Below, piece after piece: positions 6,030-12,718 of a stretch of DNA of 22,609 nucleotides. The stretch covers positions 1 through 22,609 of IMG/VR virus record IMGVR_UViG_3300009593_000133, one strand, 5' to 3'. The notes under the pieces are model-generated. The model was not told the origin of the DNA, did no database searches, and worked only from the letters and a program-made list of their open reading frames with translations. Position numbers and translations under genes: made by a program. Every line of letters starts with the position of its first letter. Within the stretch, counting starts at the first letter, position 1. The stretch comes from a virus.

Positions 6030-7147
6030 TAGCTTCCTTGTTTAATTTTGATGGTATTAGATGATCCACCGTTAACTTTAACGATGTTCTCCACGCCATT
6101 TTGAAAAAGAATTAACGTATAAGCGCTTGATCCGTCCAGATCTATCCTAAAACTATCACCTACGGCCCTTCTTATGCTTACTTGCTGTCCTGTGATTATG
6201 GTGGTGATCTGCGTTTCTTTGTCCTGGCCAATCTTTGTGCCTGCTATCTTTATACCTGTAGCAACCTGGTTTAATTGTTCGTCTTCTTTAATAATAGCCA
6301 GGGCATCTATAATCTTTAATAGATCTTCCAGGAAGTTAACATCCAGGTAATTTATATCTAATTCAGTAAATTCAAGATCTGCTTCATTATCCAACATATC
6401 CTCTGCCAATAGATCTACGTCCAGATCTGTAAAGTCCAAATAGTCTGCTGTGCCTTGTTGTGTGCTTTCCTCTGTTGTGTCTTCCCTGGTATCTGGTCGA
6501 TTAACAATAAGCATATTGTCTATTAACTCTAGGCTTATATCTAAGATCACAGGCTTAGAAGGGGCCTGGTTGTAAGTGATAGCTGTTGTGGCTTGATACG
6601 CTTCATTAAGTAAGACTTCTCCCATTGCTGTTTTTACTAATATCTCACCACTTGGGTTGCCGTATTCATCTGGGAGCAATATCACCAAACTAGATCCTAA
6701 TTCTGGTGTTGTTGTAATGGTGAAATCAGTTCCACGCACATAAACATCAGCAGAAGGTGTTTTAATACTAATGGCTTTCTTATTGTTGAATTTACCTGTA
6801 ACAAATCTGGCCGTGCCACTAGCAAAACGCAGGGCCATCTCTGACTTCTTAGGATCTGCGTCATAGACATAGCTGTTTATAACTAAACGGCTATGCGGCA
6901 TTACTCTTACAATAGTATCATCCGCAAAAGTTATACCAACTCTGCCTGCTTCTGTCTTGACGTTATCCATCTGTTGGATAGGAAACGCCAACTCTGCCCC
7001 ATAAGGCTTATCTCTTAATACCTGGGCATTGCCTTTTAGTTCACTTATAGAACCAATATCAACAGCTTGTGCTTGTGCCTTGGTCGTTTTGAATAACACA
7101 AATGGTGCTAGTAGTAGAGCCAATGCTAAGTATTTTGAGCCAATCAT
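6029..7147 (-). CDS. Secreted FecR-domain protein paired with the CHASE2 cyclase
   Basis: FecR domains act in the periplasm as sensors or protein-protein interaction modules; in bacterial genomes such proteins often neighbour CHASE2 cyclases. The 372-residue protein has a signal peptide (about 1-26, ending 'TTKAQAQA'), a FecR core (about 60-190) with the hallmark 'TPSADVYVRGTDF' (130-142) and 'ITFADDTIVRVMPHSRLVI', then an acidic Leu-Asp-rich stretch (about 233-285, 'LDFTDLDVDLLAEDMLDNEA'), and a C-terminal beta-rich part. No membrane anchor is seen after the signal peptide. The start ATG lies 89 bases inside the curlin-like gene in another frame and lacks a clear ribosome binding site; the signal peptide is encoded entirely in the overlap, so a later start would lose it. 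It probably partners the CHASE2 domain. Confidence 0.88.
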   Translation of the reverse strand: MIGSKYLALALLLAPFVLFKTTKAQAQAVDIGSISELKGNAQVLRDKPYGAELAFPIQQMDNVKTEAGRVGITFADDTIVRVMPHSRLVINSYVYDADPKKSEMALRFASGTARFVTGKFNNKKAISIKTPSADVYVRGTDFTITTTPELGSSLVILLPDEYGNPSGEILVKTAMGEVLLNEAYQATTAITYNQAPSKPVILDISLELIDNMLIVNRPDTREDTTEESTQQGTADYLDFTDLDVDLLAEDMLDNEADLEFTELDINYLDVNFLEDLLKIIDALAIIKEDEQLNQVATGIKIAGTKIGQDKETQITTIITGQQVSIRRAVGDSFRIDLDGSSAYTLILFQNGVENIVKVNGGSSNTIKIKQGS

Positions 7148-7772
7148 TATCTAATGTAGATGCTTGTGTAACATTAAAGGTGCGATTAGATCCTTCGTGA
7201 TCTAAGTAGAAATATCCGCCTGCATACCCATCTCCATTGTAGTTAACAGCATTGTCTGAGCCGTCAATGTCCATGTAGTTTGTAGCGTTATCAACATCTA
7301 TAGCAGAAATAATCGTGTTACTAGATCCATTGATTATCCAGTCCAGATCTAAGGTGCTTGCTAAAGCCGCCGTGGCGTGATTGAGCGTAAGGTTGTTACT
7401 ATTCCCAGTCACATCCACGTTCACATTACTTGAGTCTGCCCCATAGGTCGCAGTCTTGTCTGTGTTCATGGTGAATGTGTTGGAATTTCCATCAAATTCA
7501 AAAAAACCAATATAAGAATCTGAAACAATATCACCCAGAAACTTATTGCTATCTCCAATCTGGTTTATGTCTAATGTCATAGCTGTGCCATCAAGATCAA
7601 GTCCTGTCATGTCACCTGCCACGGCATCTGCGCCACCTATTATATTTCCAGATCCTAGTTGTTCTATATCCATATTTGAATGGGAAGAACCAGAACTCTG
7701 GTCTATAAATATTTCGTTATCCGCACCAAATAAAGGTGTAGATAACATTATTAATAAAAGTAATTTTTTCAT
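7059..7772 (-). CDS. Curlin-like repeat protein, putative secreted fibre subunit
   Basis: Curlins are exported through CsgG and assemble outside the cell into amyloid fibres built from stacked beta-strand repeats. The 237-residue protein has a signal peptide ('MKKLLLLIMLSTPLFG') and about eight repeats spaced 20-30 residues, each with alternating hydrophobics and a Gly-x-Ser/Gly-Asn turn: IEQLGSGN, INQIGDSN, FEFDGNSN, VDVTGNSN, WIINGSSN, MDIDGSDN, LDHEGSNR and a degenerate last one. The Gln of the curlin repeat (Q-x-G-x-x-N) is present only in the first rungs. Two cysteines lie near the C-terminus. I chose ATG 7772, with GGAG upstream, over TTG 7787; it overlaps the csgG stop as ATGA. No CsgB-like second subunit is adjacent, so this one may both nucleate and polymerise. 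Confidence 0.78.
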   Translation of the reverse strand: MKKLLLLIMLSTPLFGADNEIFIDQSSGSSHSNMDIEQLGSGNIIGGADAVAGDMTGLDLDGTAMTLDINQIGDSNKFLGDIVSDSYIGFFEFDGNSNTFTMNTDKTATYGADSSNVNVDVTGNSNNLTLNHATAALASTLDLDWIINGSSNTIISAIDVDNATNYMDIDGSDNAVNYNGDGYAGGYFYLDHEGSNRTFNVTQASTLDNDWLKILSIGSTTSTICVIQNDQGTSTSC

Positions 7773-8554
7773 TCTTTTAATCTCCAATAGTTATGATTTA
7801 CACCCTCTATAATTGTTTCCAATACGGCCTTTTCAATGGCCATTTGCAAAGCAATACTGGTAGGCTCGTTTTTAACTGCGCCGCCTTCTAGTTCAACTAA
7901 TTCTGTGTTGTCTGAAACAAATCTAAATACATCATTATCTAATGATGCAGATAATACTGTCTTCGTTACTAAGACCTCTATTAATACCTTTCCTGTGCTA
8001 ACTGATACAGTTCTAAGGCTTATTGTAATAATATCTTCTCTATAGGACTTGGATAATCCAATTCCCAGATAACGTGCGCCTGCACCACCAGATGTTATAT
8101 TAGCCTGGTAACTTAGAACTCCGCCTACCATTATCATATCGCCAAACTTTAGGGGCATTAGCTTCTGTTCTTCATCAAAGTTTTCTCTGGTGGATCTAAT
8201 TAACTGTCGTTCTTTTGTTAAGTTGTCTAATCCTACTCTTTCAACAACATCAAAGAACTTTGAATGTTTTAAGGCCCTGATTAGATAGGCGTGTGGGGCC
8301 TGGGAGATGGCACTAGAGAAGGTGGCGTATTTAGAGTTGGATCTTCTTGCTCCTGTTTGATCCATAAAGCCATCAGCATATACAGCAATAACAGGCTTTC
8401 TTTCTGGTTCTCCTATTTGTGATAGATCTGTAAATAGGGAATGAACTACTGCAACTTCTGGCCTTCCTACGCCTAAATTGTTATCAAGCGGATCTATCAT
8501 AAGACTACAACTAGAAAGTAAAGCCGCCAATAGGCACAATGACTTCTGTAACAT
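7769..8554 (-). CDS. csgG: CsgG-family outer-membrane curli secretion channel
   Basis: CsgG forms a nonameric lipoprotein pore in the outer membrane that exports curlin subunits. The sequence has a lipoprotein signal with lipobox L-S-S-C (Cys16 from ATG 8554) and the family blocks in order: 'KPVIAVYADGFMDQTGARR', 'FSSAISQAPHAYLIRALKHS', 'FDVVERVGLDNLTKERQLIR', 'MIMVGGVLSYQANITSGGAG' followed by 'ARYLGIG', 'SLRTVSVSTGKVL', and 'VFRF'. By my alignment the Phe of the pore constriction (Phe56 of E. coli CsgG) is kept, while the constriction Tyr and Asn positions carry Ser and Thr. Length (261 aa) is normal. ATG 8554 has GAGG at good spacing; ATG 8566 lies four codons upstream without one. The gene overlaps csgF by 44 bases and the curlin-like gene by 4, so stoichiometry is probably set by coupled translation. 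Confidence 0.95.
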   Translation of the reverse strand: MLQKSLCLLAALLSSCSLMIDPLDNNLGVGRPEVAVVHSLFTDLSQIGEPERKPVIAVYADGFMDQTGARRSNSKYATFSSAISQAPHAYLIRALKHSKFFDVVERVGLDNLTKERQLIRSTRENFDEEQKLMPLKFGDMIMVGGVLSYQANITSGGAGARYLGIGLSKSYREDIITISLRTVSVSTGKVLIEVLVTKTVLSASLDNDVFRFVSDNTELVELEGGAVKNEPTSIALQMAIEKAVLETIIEGVNHNYWRLKE

Positions 8555-8999
8555 TTCCGTCCTCATCAGTTATTTTAACGCGCACTTCTTCGTCTGTTAT
8601 TTCATATTCTATGGTGTTGCCATCCAATTCCATGGATCCGCTTTTGTTGGTTTCTTCACCAAACAAAGACGCTTCTACTTGCCTGGCTATGTTTGCATAG
8701 ATCCTGGAAGTTAAATTACGCATAAATCTAGCTTCTACCGTGTTGGTTTCCTCTCTCTCTAATTCGTCTTTTAAAGCCTGTATCTCATCTTTGATGGCCT
8801 GTTTGCGGTTGGTTTCTTGATTCTCAATAGTTAGATAATGACTAGAAGTATTTTGGCCGTTGAAAGAGGGTGATTTAAACTCATGCACCATTTCGTCTGC
8901 ATTGGCCACAGATACCATAACTACTACGGTAATAAGAATGGATGAAATAAATAATATTTCACCGTAACCGTCTTTCTTTTTAGTCTTTTCTTTGGTCAT
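8511..8999 (-). CDS. csgF: CsgF-like curli assembly factor
   Basis: CsgF is exported through CsgG, caps the pore by inserting its N-terminus into the channel, and couples secretion to fibre nucleation. The 162-residue protein has a signal peptide with a long charged start and cleavage after 'SVANA' (about residue 34). The mature N-terminus, 'FKSPSFNGQN', matches the family's F-x-N-P-x-F-G-G-N block that plugs CsgG. The middle is a charged helix (about 65-90) longer than in E. coli, and the C-terminal part ('LTSRIYANIARQVEASLFGE' and 'VRVKITDEDGNVTEVIVPIG') matches the CsgF C-terminal domain. The gene lies directly upstream of and overlaps csgG, as expected for functional partners. CsgE, the periplasmic adaptor, was not found. 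Confidence 0.8.
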   Translation of the reverse strand: MTKEKTKKKDGYGEILFISSILITVVVMVSVANADEMVHEFKSPSFNGQNTSSHYLTIENQETNRKQAIKDEIQALKDELEREETNTVEARFMRNLTSRIYANIARQVEASLFGEETNKSGSMELDGNTIEYEITDEEVRVKITDEDGNVTEVIVPIGGFTF

Positions 9000-9330
9000 C
9001 TCTATCTGCTTTTGCTATCTTGTTGCTGTCTATCAACTGCGGAACACCTAGTATTGTTTTTATTAATGTGTCCTGGCGTATTATTTCATTATCTAAAGAT
9101 CTTACGCGGTCTATTAGTGCTACCAGGATCCCATGTTGGGAATCTAACTTAGTGCCTAACCTTTCTTCCATTAGTGAGATCTGTTCAGCCACTTTATCGT
9201 CCAGGACATCTAACTTGGTTTCCATGCCATCAATAATTCTATTGATTAGCTTCCAGATAAAAAAACCTAAACCACCTGCGGCAGCTATTGGAAAGCCTAC
9301 CTCATTAATAAAGGTAACGGCTTGCTCCAT
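8980..9330 (-). CDS. Small membrane protein with coiled coil, possible holin-like protein
   Basis: 116 residues: one N-terminal membrane segment ('VGFPIAAAGGLGFFIWKLI', about residues 11-30) followed by a long charged amphipathic helix (about 35-95) likely to form a coiled coil. This shape is common among phage holin-like or holin-accessory proteins, in which 'GFPIAAA..LGYFIYKL' recurs. The start overlaps the previous stop as TAATG, and the end overlaps csgF by 20 bases. It could help the main holin, act as an antiholin, or anchor something at the inner membrane; no function can be fixed from sequence. Confidence 0.55.
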   Translation of the reverse strand: MEQAVTFINEVGFPIAAAGGLGFFIWKLINRIIDGMETKLDVLDDKVAEQISLMEERLGTKLDSQHGILVALIDRVRSLDNEIIRQDTLIKTILGVPQLIDSNKIAKADRDDQRKD

Positions 9331-9515
9331 TATTTCTTATTAGGTTTCTTTTTAACTTCTATAGTCTTATATGCTTCATTAACTTCTGGAGTTGTAGGAT
9401 CATCAGCAACAAATTTACCTTCATCTGTTCTGGCCCTAACTTCTTTATCTTCTACACCTCTTATCTTCTGTGAAATGTATTTAATAGTTTCGTAATATGT
9501 GTCTGCTAGTCTCAT
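9330..9515 (-). CDS. Hypothetical protein, 61 aa, 'DDPxTPExNEAY' type
   Basis: Not assigned a function. It has an N-terminal helix ('ADTYYETIKYISQKIRG'), then 'EVRARTDEGKFVADDPTTPE', and ends in a lysine-rich tail. The short 'G(R/K)F.aDDPsTPe.NEA' pattern seems to recur in small proteins of marine phages, from memory. The start ATG overlaps the nuclease stop as ATGA and the stop overlaps the next start as TAATG, so it is embedded in a co-translated string. Confidence 0.6.
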   Translation of the reverse strand: MRLADTYYETIKYISQKIRGVEDKEVRARTDEGKFVADDPTTPEVNEAYKTIEVKKKPNKK

Positions 9516-9940
9516 GTTTGCACCTCTGGATTAAAAATATTTAGATCTATAAGTTTCTGACGATTCACTAAATGCTCGTCTTCAACATCTTTTTTTGATT
9601 GACCAAAGTAAGCAACCGCCAAATGATTATCTATTAACGCTTGATTGATGTTTACTCCGTCCACCCAAATTGTTCCCAGGACTCTACCGTATTTACCTCT
9701 GGAATCTTTTAATTCTGTTTTAACAACAACTCTTTTACCGTTCTCTATTGAGTCTTTTAAGAAATCTTTAGCCAATAATCCTCTAGCTTTCTCATCAAGG
9801 TTACGAGTGCGTGACTCGGGAGTATCAATACCATATAAACGAATACTAGACTTAAAAGAAACATCGAACCCAAGACATAGAACCCCAACGAGACTATCCC
9901 CATCAATAATTCTGTCAATTTTACAAGAATACTCATACAT
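9512..9940 (-). CDS. Staphylococcal nuclease-like (SNase/thermonuclease) protein
   Basis: SNase-fold enzymes cut DNA and RNA with calcium. All catalytic positions are present, numbered from ATG 9940: calcium ligands Asp13 and Asp15 in 'DGDSL', Arg34 and Asp39 and Glu42 in 'IRLYGIDTPESR', and Arg86 in 'GKYGRVLG'. The protein (142 aa) is a bare SNase domain with no signal peptide and no membrane segment, so it should stay in the cytoplasm unless released by lysis. The start overlaps the previous stop as TGATG. Its job in the phage is unclear: host nucleic acid breakdown, removal of DNA after lysis, or exclusion of other phages. Placement among late genes rather than early ones argues against early host-DNA degradation. 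Confidence 0.9.
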   Translation of the reverse strand: MYEYSCKIDRIIDGDSLVGVLCLGFDVSFKSSIRLYGIDTPESRTRNLDEKARGLLAKDFLKDSIENGKRVVVKTELKDSRGKYGRVLGTIWVDGVNINQALIDNHLAVAYFGQSKKDVEDEHLVNRQKLIDLNIFNPEVQT

Positions 9941-10122
9941 CACAGATACCTAGTAGCTATTAGGGCAGTAATCAATACAGGATAAATACCCCATATAAGC
10001 GTTTCTAATCTTTTAAACTTAGTAGATCCCTCGTCTAACCTGTCTTCTATATACTGAAAGCGAATAGCGTTTTCACGTTGATGTGCTTCAAGGGTTGTTA
10101 TTGTTTCAGCTTGGTTTTCCAT
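9940..10122 (-). CDS. Small coiled-coil protein with C-terminal membrane anchor
   Basis: 60 residues: a helical N-terminus ('TITTLEAHQRENAIRFQYIE' region, likely coiled coil) and a C-terminal membrane segment ('LIWGIYPVLITALIATRYL'). This is the layout of XhlA-type haemolysin/holin-accessory proteins. It overlaps the preceding gene by 17 bases and the nuclease start by one base. A role in membrane lesions or as a small anchor is possible; nothing more specific can be said. Confidence 0.55.
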   Translation of the reverse strand: MENQAETITTLEAHQRENAIRFQYIEDRLDEGSTKFKRLETLIWGIYPVLITALIATRYL

Positions 10123-10429
10123 CTGGCGGAATCATCTCCTGCAATTCTTTTTGTTTTAATCTAAAGTGATCTTGCTTCATGTTAAATTCTGCAACGTGCC
10201 TAGATAGTTCCTCTAACTGGCGTTGTAAAAACTGTAAGCTACTAGCAGTAGCATATTGTTCATCACTCATAGACTCAGTATTTATCTTTCTACCATCTGG
10301 CAGTTCTACTTCAAACGCTTGCCTTTGAATGGGGATTTCATTTTCTCCCATATCATCTTGAAGAACTTTTTGATCTTCTCCCAGATTGTCTTTAAGGTTT
10401 TCTTTATTTTCTTCATTGTTGTTTTCCAC
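10106..10429 (-). CDS. Hypothetical acidic coiled-coil protein, 107 aa
   Basis: Not recognised. It starts at a GTG seven bases after a clear AGGAG. The first 35 residues are low-complexity and rich in Asn, Glu and Asp (M-E-N-N-N-E-E-N-K); the middle has 'VELPDGRKINTESMSDEQYA'; the C-terminal half is a long helix ('LQFLQRQLEELSRHVAEFNM' and onward) likely to form a coiled coil. It lies 22 bases after the small fibre-associated gene and overlaps the next gene by 17 bases. It may be a chaperone-like or structural accessory protein of the tail. Confidence 0.55.
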   Translation of the reverse strand: MENNNEENKENLKDNLGEDQKVLQDDMGENEIPIQRQAFEVELPDGRKINTESMSDEQYATASSLQFLQRQLEELSRHVAEFNMKQDHFRLKQKELQEMIPPDGKPS

Positions 10430-10451
10430 ATTTGCACTCCTGGTTAATGGT

Positions 10452-10796
10452 TTAAGAAATCTTTTTAATTACTGTAGTTGGCGTAACCTTTTCTGCTATT
10501 TGTGCATCAAGATCTGCCTTAATATCTTTAACTTTATCTGCTGTTAATGCAGACTCTACCCACCCCTGAACATCGCTTGGTTTTAAATCAGACCAATTAG
10601 TAAATGATGATAAATCAGATGTATCTAATAGCTGCGTTCCAATAACCCTGGATCTTTGTGGATCTCCGTTATTATCATTATTACTATCATCGGTTGCCGT
10701 TAAACTCCAATGAACGGTATGAACCACGTTTGACTTACTGCTTTTTGTTGGATAAGTCTCGCAAGTGCCAACATCCCAGGTATAATTTATGGCCAT
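10452..10796 (-). CDS. Small fibre-associated phage protein (DUF7936-like)
   Basis: A 114-residue protein that begins 'MAINYTWDVGTCETYPT', then 'VVHTVHWSLTATD', and has 'SDLKPSDVQGWVESAL' near the end. This beginning ('Y.W.I...d.yP...g..~VV..VhW') and the later 'L..e.V..WV...L' are typical of small phage proteins usually encoded next to tail fibres. It lies one base after the fibre stop, with GAAGGA upstream of its ATG. Function unknown; possibly a fibre chaperone or minor tail component. Residues 90-105 form a charged helix. Confidence 0.6.
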   Translation of the reverse strand: MAINYTWDVGTCETYPTKSSKSNVVHTVHWSLTATDDSNNDNNGDPQRSRVIGTQLLDTSDLSSFTNWSDLKPSDVQGWVESALTADKVKDIKADLDAQIAEKVTPTTVIKKIS

Positions 10797-10797
10797 T

Positions 10798-12699
10798 TTA
10801 TCCTTCTAATGTTTTCACTCTAGCTTCTAATTCTTTTAATGCTTCAACCAATAAAGCAGACATATTTGCGTAATTAACAACCTTTGGCGCGTCATTACCT
10901 GAGTTATCTTTACCAAGTCCGCCATCACTTACTAATTCTGGAACTACTGTCTCAACCTCTTGGGCAACGAAACCAATATTAGTGTCAGTTCCCCTGGATG
11001 CGTCTTTCCATTTAAAAGTCCTGCCTTTTAGTTGAAGAACTTTGGCCAAACTGCCTGACAGATCTGCTATATTCTTTTTTAAACTAACGTCTGATACGTT
11101 CCATGCTCCACTAGAGCCAACATAGGCAACGTAAGATGATCCTATTTTGAAATAAATGTTATTTGCTGTTGATCCAAATACACCATAATCACCTCTGGTG
11201 TAACCTGGTAATAAATCTGACATAAAAGCACTATTATTATCACCCACACAAACAACATCACCACCATGAGATGTGATCCTTGCATCTGAATAAGCTGCGG
11301 AAGTAGCATCAAAATAGGCTTGTCCATATTGGTTAATAACAAACTTTGTAGTGCCACCTGCGCCATCATCTACTGTTATTGCATTACCAGTTCCATCATT
11401 TCTCACATATAGTGCGGCACCGCTATTACCTGCTCCATCGTTTATAACTTGTAAACAATTTTGCGCTCCTGATGTATTTTGATAAAAATATCCGCAAGGT
11501 TCATCTGTTGCTGTTTGAGTTACATGAAGTTTGGCGGAAGGACTAGTATTGTCTATACCTACATCTCCATTGGCATCAATGCGGACTCTTTCACTATTAT
11601 TTGTATGAAAACTTATAGGTATATTGGCAACAGCTTTTACTTTTAGTTCTGTAGAAAGACTTTGAAGTTGACTATAAGTAGTTCCGCTATCATTGCTCTC
11701 AAATGTTAATTGGCCAATATTATCGGCACTTCTACCTCTGAGTTCTATACCATTGGCAGAACTGTCAGAAACTATGTCTAGGGCAGCATTAGGGCTCGCA
11801 GTTCCTACACCTACGGCTCCGCCACTTTTTATAGTAAGTCTTTCTGTAAATGCGCCACCTGTGGCTTCTGTCCAGAAAGATAAAGCTACTGCATCATCAG
11901 CACCATCTCTAGTAGCACGCATACCTGCATTTGCTGTAAATGCGCTGCCACCATCTAAATTACCAAATCTGACTTCACCAATTCTATTGCTGCTTGTTAC
12001 ATCTGGGCTGATTAACTCTAATACACCAAAATCATCTGCTGCTGCACCTTGTATTGATAATACTCTTGATCCTGCGCCAAATCCTGCTTCGTTGGGTGTG
12101 GTTGTTCCCAATCCTGCGTTCCCAGAAGATCTATAAACATTGCCGCTACCTTCTGTCCATGCTCCGCCTGCGGATGCCCAAGATAAAGTTCCAGAGCCAT
12201 TGGTGGTAAGAACCTGACTGGCAGAACCATCTGCTGTTGGTAATACCCATATTTGATCGCCTGTTAGGGCAGGTGCTTCAAATCCAACGTAATTAGATCC
12301 TTCATAAAACCTTAATTCATTAGCAGATCCATCTAAAGAAACAGTGCCAGATACAGCCAATGTAGAGTTAAGATCCGTAGCACCAGAAGCAGCTAATGTC
12401 GTAAATGCTGCTGTTCCTGCTGAACTGGCACCTACGTTAGTTCCATCTATTGTGCCACCATTTATATCAACGGTATTACTAGCCGTTACAGATAAAGGCA
12501 TAGTTATCCAGGCATTATTGGCCGCGTTTCTTAGTTTTAATAAACTATTTCCTGTGTCTACCCAAAACTCGTAAGCGTAAGTTGTAGAAGGTGCGGAAGA
12601 TCCGCTATTGTTTGAAGATATGGCCAACGCCATACTGTTAATGTCTGCTCTGACTGTAGCGCCAGATGCGTTAGCTATTACATAATCATGTTGCGCCAT
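10798..12699 (-). CDS. Tail fibre with C-terminal S74 self-cleaving chaperone
   Basis: A trimeric host-binding fibre. The N-terminus ('MAQHDYVIANASGATVRADI', 'WVDTGNSLLKLRNAANNAWI') is the attachment region typical of marine phage fibres. The middle (about 80-530) is repetitive, rich in Gly, Ser, Thr and Asn with beta-helix-like repeats ('GVGTASPNAALDI', 'GIDNTSPSAKLHV', 'GLGTTTPNEAGFG'). The C-terminus is an intramolecular chaperone of the Peptidase_S74 family: 'SDVSLKKNI' with the expected Ser536-Lys541 dyad, 'IGFVAQEV', 'VNYANMSALLVEALKEL'. This part helps trimer folding and cuts itself off at Ser536. At 633 residues it is ordinary in length. The gene starts 64 bases after the gpJ-like gene, one of the few real gaps in the late region. 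Confidence 0.9.
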   Translation of the reverse strand: MAQHDYVIANASGATVRADINSMALAISSNNSGSSAPSTTYAYEFWVDTGNSLLKLRNAANNAWITMPLSVTASNTVDINGGTIDGTNVGASSAGTAAFTTLAASGATDLNSTLAVSGTVSLDGSANELRFYEGSNYVGFEAPALTGDQIWVLPTADGSASQVLTTNGSGTLSWASAGGAWTEGSGNVYRSSGNAGLGTTTPNEAGFGAGSRVLSIQGAAADDFGVLELISPDVTSSNRIGEVRFGNLDGGSAFTANAGMRATRDGADDAVALSFWTEATGGAFTERLTIKSGGAVGVGTASPNAALDIVSDSSANGIELRGRSADNIGQLTFESNDSGTTYSQLQSLSTELKVKAVANIPISFHTNNSERVRIDANGDVGIDNTSPSAKLHVTQTATDEPCGYFYQNTSGAQNCLQVINDGAGNSGAALYVRNDGTGNAITVDDGAGGTTKFVINQYGQAYFDATSAAYSDARITSHGGDVVCVGDNNSAFMSDLLPGYTRGDYGVFGSTANNIYFKIGSSYVAYVGSSGAWNVSDVSLKKNIADLSGSLAKVLQLKGRTFKWKDASRGTDTNIGFVAQEVETVVPELVSDGGLGKDNSGNDAPKVVNYANMSALLVEALKELEARVKTLEG

Positions 12700-12718
12700 C
12701 TAAAAACCACCTTTAGAT

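Noticed and set aside
4711-6045. Plus-strand open frames opposite the cyclase (4711-4941 and 5674-6045)
   Set aside because: They are antisense to a clearly conserved protein, have no ribosome site of note and no recognisable domain.
4248-8999. Interpretation of the cassette as a bacterial chromosome fragment joined to phage DNA
   Set aside because: Gene overlaps are continuous from the phage accessory genes through csgF to cyclase and then to holin-lysozyme, with the same base composition, so a misjoin is unlikely, though read coverage would settle it.
11693-12136. Plus-strand 147-codon frame opposite the tail fibre
   Set aside because: Antisense shadow of the repetitive fibre gene, Pro/Ala/Ser-rich, no start signal.
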